From the NCBI RefSeq assembly GCF_015070875.1, contig NZ_JADDIV010000002.1:620001-684000 (forward strand): 64,000 nucleotides of DNA, given 5' to 3'. The notes beneath the pieces are model-generated. The model saw only the letters and a list, made by a program, of their open reading frames with translations, searched no databases and was not told where the DNA came from. The translations under genes were made by a program, and so were the position numbers. This document shows positions 59,818 through 64,000 of this stretch, piece by piece. The DNA is from Ramlibacter pallidus. Lineage in GTDB: Bacteria > Pseudomonadota > Gammaproteobacteria > Burkholderiales > Burkholderiaceae_C. The first letter of the stretch is position 1. Each line of letters opens with the position of its first letter.

Positions 59818-61251
59818 ATGAACTTCGCAGTGCGTATCGCCCTCGTGGGCACCCTGGCCTTGCTGGCTGCCTGTGGCGGCGGTGGAGGTGGTGAAGCGCC
59901 GCCCGGTGGCGGTGTCGCGCCGCCGCCGGCACCGGGGCCGGGGCCGGGGCCATCGGATCCGCCGCCGGTGGCGGGCGTGCTCGTGACGGGCGTGGTCGCC
60001 GTGGGCGCACCCTGGGCCGGCGCCGCCGTCGACACCCTCTGCGCCAACGGCGAGGCGGGGGCGACCGCCACCACCGACGCCGAGGGCGCCTACCAGATGC
60101 GCATGCCCGAATCGTGCACGACGCCCTGGCTGGTGCGGGCCCAGAAGGATGGGAGCGAGCTCTTCTCCATGGGCTGGTGGCCGGACCGCGATCCGGACGA
60201 CAAGTTCCAGATGGCACCGATCATGGTCACGCCGCTCACCGACCTGCTGGTCGACCGCATCACGTTCGAGCGGGTGATGCTGCGCGGCAGAGGCAGCCTG
60301 GGCGCCCTTCGCGACGCGTGGAGCAACATGGACCCCGAGCGCATGCGCGCGGGGCTGCTGCAGATGCTGGAGCTGCTGAACAAGTGGCGCCCCGCGCAGC
60401 TGCCGCGCCTCTCGCTCGACGAAATCCTGAACAGCACCTTCGTGCCGAAGCCGGGCGACCCCATGGACGACTTCCTCGAACAGCTGAAGATCCAGCGCGG
60501 GACGGTACAGGCCGCCGCCCTGGTGGAACAGGCGGCCAAACACGGCGGCAGCCTCGCGGAGGGCAACCCGTGGAAGACCCTCTTCGGCACGCGCACCAGC
60601 CTGGCGCTCGCCGGCACGGGCTGCCAGCGCTTCGGGAATCCGCGGGCGGACGTCGCCGTCACGCTGCGCATGGACGGCAAGAACCTGAGTGTCGACCTCG
60701 CCTGGGCCGACTACGACGGCCCCCGGACATTCACGATGGGCCCCGGCACGCGGTCCGACTTCATGCTGCGCCTGAAGGGCAGCTCCGAGTTCGTGGACGC
60801 CTCCGTCGGGCTCTCGCAAGCGGGCCACCGGGTCGAACTGTTCTCGCAGGCGGGCGTGCCCATGGTTTCCTTCAGCTACGCGAACGTCGGCGCCACGTGC
60901 ACGCTGGCCAGCGGCGTCAAGCGCGCGGACCTGGCCTCGTTCCACCCGGCGGCCCGCGTGCTGAGCGTGGTGCCGGTGGCGGGGACCAGCGGAAACTGCC
61001 CCGCGGCGGGGGCCCGGGCCGCGTACGACTATGCGGTCAGCGGGCTCGGCGACGTGCGGTTCAACGGCACCAGCCTCGCCCCGGACTGGCTGGCCGCGCC
61101 GCACGCCGTCTACACCGAGTGGCTGCAGTACGGCATGGGCGACCCGGGGCCGTCCTACCAGCTCCTCATCGGCCCGCTGGCGACGGGGCAGGCGATCCAG
61201 CCCTACGTCTTCCGCGGCGCGCCGGCGATGTTCTGCACGGCCGCAACCTGA
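59818..61251 (+). CDS. Large putative lipoprotein of unknown function
   Basis: 477 residues. Lipoprotein signal with lipobox LLAAC at about residues 15-19, a Gly- then Pro-rich stretch (about 20-50), then a carboxypeptidase-regulatory-like strand set (VTGVVAVGAPWAGAAVDTL, ATATTDAEGAYQMRMP). The rest (about 120-477) matches nothing I know. Several Cys residues (TLCANG, ESCTTP, GCQRF, ATCTL, GNCPA) suggest disulfide bonds outside the cytosol. Probably surface-exposed. Confidence 0.78.
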   Translation: MNFAVRIALVGTLALLAACGGGGGGEAPPGGGVAPPPAPGPGPGPSDPPPVAGVLVTGVVAVGAPWAGAAVDTLCANGEAGATATTDAEGAYQMRMPESCTTPWLVRAQKDGSELFSMGWWPDRDPDDKFQMAPIMVTPLTDLLVDRITFERVMLRGRGSLGALRDAWSNMDPERMRAGLLQMLELLNKWRPAQLPRLSLDEILNSTFVPKPGDPMDDFLEQLKIQRGTVQAAALVEQAAKHGGSLAEGNPWKTLFGTRTSLALAGTGCQRFGNPRADVAVTLRMDGKNLSVDLAWADYDGPRTFTMGPGTRSDFMLRLKGSSEFVDASVGLSQAGHRVELFSQAGVPMVSFSYANVGATCTLASGVKRADLASFHPAARVLSVVPVAGTSGNCPAAGARAAYDYAVSGLGDVRFNGTSLAPDWLAAPHAVYTEWLQYGMGDPGPSYQLLIGPLATGQAIQPYVFRGAPAMFCTAAT

Positions 61252-61269
61252 GCGCATGGCTTCGGCGGC

Positions 61270-61623
61270 TCAGGCGTTCACCAGCACCTGGAAGCCGCCG
61301 AAGATCATGCGCTGGCCGTCGAAGGGCATGGCGCTCATGTCCTTCATCATGCGCGGGTCCTCCATCGCCTTCTTCATGCCGGCGTCGCGCACGGCCTTGG
61401 AGGGCCAGGTGATCCACGAGAACACGACCGTCTCGTCGTCCTTGCGCTTCACGGCCATCGGGAAGGACGTGACCTTGCCCTCCGGGACGTCGTCGCCCCA
61501 GCATTCCACCACCGTCAAGGCCCCGTGGTCCTTGAAGATGGTGGCGGCCGTCTGGGCGACGCGGCGGTAGTCTTCCTTCCTGGCGGTGGGCACGGCGAGC
61601 AGGTAGCCGTCGGCGTAGTTCAT
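61270..61623 (-). CDS. DUF1428 family protein
   Basis: 117 residues in a dimeric ferredoxin-like barrel family: YADGYLLAVPTARKEDYRRVA, ECWGDDVPEGKVTSFPMAV, VFSWITWPSKAVRDAG and MPFDGQRMIFGGFQ match the family pattern. Function unknown. A GGAG site precedes the ATG. Convergent with the large lipoprotein gene. Confidence 0.9.
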   Translation of the reverse strand: MNYADGYLLAVPTARKEDYRRVAQTAATIFKDHGALTVVECWGDDVPEGKVTSFPMAVKRKDDETVVFSWITWPSKAVRDAGMKKAMEDPRMMKDMSAMPFDGQRMIFGGFQVLVNA

Positions 61624-61801
61624 GGAGTTCTCCTTGTGAAGGTGCAGGGGCGGGATGCCGGCCTGTTCCTGGACGACGAAGGACGATGACCAGGATCGAC
61701 AGGGCCGGCCGTAACAATCTGCACCGACGGTGCCGCCTGGGCTGGGGCGCCAGCTCGACGTAGGCGGTGGCTGACACGACGGGAACGGCCCGAAGTCCAG
61801 A

Positions 61802-62716
61802 ATGGCCCCCGTGAAACGCCCGTCCCGCCAGCCCCTGCCTCAGCGCCCGATCGACCTGGTCGCGTGCGTGGAAGGCATGCGCGAACCGCTGGAACGCACC
61901 CTGGGCGAGGAGACGCGCGTGGTGAGCCACTACGGGGCAGGGCTGTGGCCGGTGCTGGCCGATCCGGCCGGGCTGGAGGCGGTGCTGCTGAACCTGTGCA
62001 TGAACGCGCGCGAGGCGATGCCGGCGGGCGGCACGGTGTCGATCACCGCCGAGAACGCCATCGATCCGCCCGGCCTGCTGCGCGGGGAATACGTCCGGCT
62101 CACGGTGGGCGACACCGGCGCCGGCATGGCGGCGGACGTGCGCGAGCGTGCCTTCGATCCGTCCTTCAGCACCAAGGGCCAGGGCGAAGGCGGCGGCCTG
62201 GCGCAGGTCCACGCCTTCGCCGAGGCGTGCGGCGGCAGTGCGGACATTGAGAGCGCCCCGGGCCGCGGCACCACCGTCACGCTGCTGCTGCCCCGTTCGC
62301 AGGAACCGGTGGCGGCGCCCCCGGGCCCGTCCGCCGGCGTCGACAGCCCCCGGCGGGTGCTGGTGGTGGAGGACGACCGCGAGGTGGCGGACCTGGTGGC
62401 CGAGATGCTGGACTACCTGGGCTACCAGCTGGTGCGCGCCACCACGGCGGCCGAAGCGCTGTTCACGCTGGAGCACGACCGCCGCATCGACCTGGTGTTC
62501 TCGGACATCATGATGCCGGGCAAGCTGACCGGCGTGGACCTGGCGCGCCGCGTGCGCCGCGACCATCCGGACGTGCCGGTGGTGCTGACCTCCGGCTACG
62601 CGGAGTCGTTCAAGCAGGAGGTGGCCAGCGAAGGCCTGCTGCTGCTGCCCAAGCCGTACGCGATGGACGAACTCGGCGCGATGGTGGAGCGGGCCTTGCA
62701 GGCCAAGGTGCACTAG
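61802..62716 (+). CDS. Histidine-kinase ATPase domain fused to response-regulator receiver, without DHp domain
   Basis: 304 residues. Residues ~20-165 are a GHKL/HATPase_c domain: N box NLCMNAREAM, G1 VGDTGAGM, G2 QGEGGGLAQVHAF. Residues ~180-300 are a receiver: acidic pair VVEDDREV, phospho-acceptor Asp in FSDIMMPG, Thr/Ser in LTSGYAES and Lys in LPKPYA. No H-box dimerisation domain precedes the ATPase; the first ~20 residues (RQPLPQRPIDL) look like the tail of one. Either a truncated hybrid kinase or a partner protein. Confidence 0.85.
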   Translation: MAPVKRPSRQPLPQRPIDLVACVEGMREPLERTLGEETRVVSHYGAGLWPVLADPAGLEAVLLNLCMNAREAMPAGGTVSITAENAIDPPGLLRGEYVRLTVGDTGAGMAADVRERAFDPSFSTKGQGEGGGLAQVHAFAEACGGSADIESAPGRGTTVTLLLPRSQEPVAAPPGPSAGVDSPRRVLVVEDDREVADLVAEMLDYLGYQLVRATTAAEALFTLEHDRRIDLVFSDIMMPGKLTGVDLARRVRRDHPDVPVVLTSGYAESFKQEVASEGLLLLPKPYAMDELGAMVERALQAKVH

Positions 62717-62719
62717 CCT

Positions 62720-63343
62720 TCAGCGCAGCGCATCGAAGAAGGCGGCGATCGCTTTCGGCAGCGCCTTGCGCTGCGTGCGTTGCAGCTTCACCAGCAGTTC
62801 GTGCGGCGTCGCTTCCACGCGGTACTCGCGGCGGATGTCCTGCTGGATGCGCGCCAGCAGCGCCGCGGCGACTTCGGCATCGGCCAGCGCGCGGTGGGCG
62901 CGTCCCGCCGGCGCCAGCGCGTGGAACGAGGCCAGCGACTGCAGGCGGTAGCTGCCGGCCTGCGGATACAGCCGCCGCGACAGCAGCATCGTGCACGCGA
63001 AGGGATGATCGACATCGGTGTCCGGGCCGATGCGGCGCAGCTCCGCAGACCAGAAGCGCTGGTCGAACGAGGCGTTGTGCGCCACCAGCGGCACGCCGCG
63101 CACGAAGCGCGCTGCCTGCGCCATCACGTCCGCCGCCGGCGGTGCCGAACGGACCATCGCGTTGCTGATGCCGGTGTACTGCTCGATGAAGGCCGGGATC
63201 CGCACGCCGGCGTTCATCAGCGACTGGAAGCGGTCGACCACCTGGCCGTCCTCCAGCAGCACGATCGCCACCTCGGTCGCACGGTCGCCCATCGCGGGCG
63301 AAAGCCCCGTGGTCTCGAAGTCGATGACGCCGACGCGGCTCAT
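62720..63343 (-). CDS. DnaQ-like 3'-5' exonuclease
   Basis: 207 residues of the DEDDh family: Exo I VIDFETTGLSP, Exo II VAHNASFDQRFW and Exo III HRALADAEVAA. It resembles the proofreading-type exonucleases (epsilon-like) but lacks polymerase-binding motifs I could name. Its ATG overlaps the stop of the XRE regulator gene (ATGA). Its 3' end nearly meets the convergent kinase-receiver gene. Confidence 0.9.
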   Translation of the reverse strand: MSRVGVIDFETTGLSPAMGDRATEVAIVLLEDGQVVDRFQSLMNAGVRIPAFIEQYTGISNAMVRSAPPAADVMAQAARFVRGVPLVAHNASFDQRFWSAELRRIGPDTDVDHPFACTMLLSRRLYPQAGSYRLQSLASFHALAPAGRAHRALADAEVAAALLARIQQDIRREYRVEATPHELLVKLQRTQRKALPKAIAAFFDALR

Positions 63344-63603
63344 GTCGCGCCGTCTTCGGGCGGCCGCACCTGCACCTGCACGCCGTACGACGCGAGCAGT
63401 CCCAGCACGTGCCCGATCGCCACGCCGGGTTCGCCGGCCTCGATGCGGCCGATGGTCTGCACGTGCACGCCCAGCCGCGCGGCCGCCGCCGCCTGGCCTT
63501 CGCCGGTGCGGGTGCGTGCGAGACGCGCGGCCGCGCCCAGGTCCTGGATCGACTGCAGGACGGCGGCGGGGATGTCGGTGGAGATGCGCTTGCCCTGGGC
63601 CAT
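63340..63603 (-). CDS. XRE/HipB-type helix-turn-helix protein
   Basis: 87 residues. The helix-turn-helix lies at about residues 25-65 (ARTRTGEGQAAAAARLGVHV, TIGRIEAGEPGVAIGHVLGLL), with an alpha/beta tail VQVQVRPPEDG as in HipB-like antitoxins. No HipA toxin gene follows; the next gene, overlapping by 4 bp, is the exonuclease. It is a candidate local regulator. Confidence 0.82.
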   Translation of the reverse strand: MAQGKRISTDIPAAVLQSIQDLGAAARLARTRTGEGQAAAAARLGVHVQTIGRIEAGEPGVAIGHVLGLLASYGVQVQVRPPEDGAT

Positions 63604-63607
63604 GGCG

Positions 63608-64000
63608 CTATGCGTCCTTCCCGTGCTTGCCGGGCGACCACGTACCGTCCGGCGCCGCCTTGCGCGCCACCGCCAGCGGCACCGCTTCCAGCGGTGTGCC
63701 CATGCTGTCGTTCCAGCGGTTCAGGAAGCCGAACATCGCGACCACGCCGAGGATCTCGACGATCTCGCCGTCGCTCCAGTGCGCCCGCATGCGTTCGAAG
63801 ACGTCGTCTGTGACCGCGTTCGGCTGCGACGCGGCAGCCAGGGCGAAGTCGAGCGCGGCGCGTTCGCGCTCCGTGTAGAGCGGACTCGTCGCGTAGCTCC
63901 ACACCGCCGCCAGCTTCTCGTCGCTGACCCCGAAGTTGTGCGCGCCCAGCAGCGTGTGCGCCTGGCAATAGAGGCAGCCGCCCGCCTTGCTGGCCACGTG
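63608..64000 (-). CDS. Carboxymuconolactone-decarboxylase/AhpD-family protein (5' end cut by window edge)
   Basis: The visible 130 residues contain the redox-type CLYCQAHT motif (C-x-x-C plus His) in ASKAGGCLYCQAHTLLGA and the family helices DEKLAAVWSY and ERAALDFALAA, with a DGEIVEILGVVAMFGFLNRW ending. The frame stays open to the right edge, so the N-terminus is missing. It lies 4 bp before the XRE gene on the same strand. Probably a peroxidase-associated or decarboxylase-like protein. Confidence 0.86.
   Translation of the reverse strand, partial: HVASKAGGCLYCQAHTLLGAHNFGVSDEKLAAVWSYATSPLYTERERAALDFALAAASQPNAVTDDVFERMRAHWSDGEIVEILGVVAMFGFLNRWNDSMGTPLEAVPLAVARKAAPDGTWSPGKHGKDA

Noticed and set aside
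63340-63603. Type II toxin-antitoxin (HipBA) locus
   Set aside because: There is a HipB-like regulator but no HipA kinase on either side within the window.

Overview
The window is GC-rich DNA (roughly 70 percent by eye, with one poorer patch near 49.8-51.8 kb). It looks like the origin-proximal part of a betaproteobacterial chromosome, most likely Burkholderiales of the Comamonadaceae type (Ramlibacter/Variovorax-like). The reasons are the gene order mnmE - membrane protein - yidC - yidD - rnpA - rpmH <-> dnaA - dnaN - gyrB, a Bug-type (tripartite tricarboxylate) receptor, a betaproteobacterial-length GyrB, and tandem glycine-rich RRM proteins. The genus is inference. Replication probably starts near 44.3 kb: most genes to the left run leftward and the replication genes to the right run rightward.

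Layout. 0-15 kb is mostly housekeeping and stress genes: an RsmE operon with an MFS transporter, hydrolases and peptidases, a DenD/hydroxypyruvate isomerase pair for C4 sugar acids, a chromate module (rhodanese-ChrB fusion plus ChrA), and metX-metW behind a SAM-II riboswitch and an intrinsic terminator. These are followed by an Mn-exporter-like protein, an ammonium channel, and two tandem RRM proteins whose leaders both fold the ribosome binding site into a hairpin. 15.9-22.8 kb holds kdsD-kdsC-lptC for LPS, a CPA2 antiporter, apt and two poorly known genes.

22.9-39.5 kb is the most distinctive part. A divergent TetR-type regulator with two inverted repeats in its promoter region faces a tightly packed run of ten leftward genes: FAH-family protein, alpha/beta hydrolase, two paralogous metal-dependent amidohydrolases, a complete branched-chain-amino-acid-type ABC importer, and homologues of both halves of the plant antiviral protein Tm-1. 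The Tm-1 N-terminal (UPF0261) half is fused to the LivF ATPase and the TIM-barrel half is the next gene. The same strand continues with a flotillin, two SRPBCC proteins (one fused to a quinone oxidoreductase) and a VOC protein. The substrate is unknown; the gene set suggests import followed by hydrolytic degradation of an amide- or ring-containing organic acid.

39.5-49.7 kb is the replication-origin cluster, including rpmH, the dnaA promoter with an overlapping DnaA box, and gyrB. 49.8-54.2 kb is a small DNA-processing island: an HNH endonuclease, a frameshifted NERD nuclease and a DinG-like helicase with an N-terminal PD-(D/E)XK-like domain. 54.2-58.5 kb is a LysR-controlled sugar-acid/hydroxy-acid operon (enolase-superfamily enzyme, Bug receptor, FMN hydroxy-acid oxidase). 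58.6-64 kb holds lipoproteins, VOC and DUF1428 proteins, an unusual histidine-kinase-ATPase/receiver protein, and a DnaQ-like exonuclease overlapping an XRE regulator. Palindromic short repeats recur and have entered coding sequence twice (the livF fusion and mnmE). I saw no tRNA, rRNA, CRISPR array or insertion sequence.
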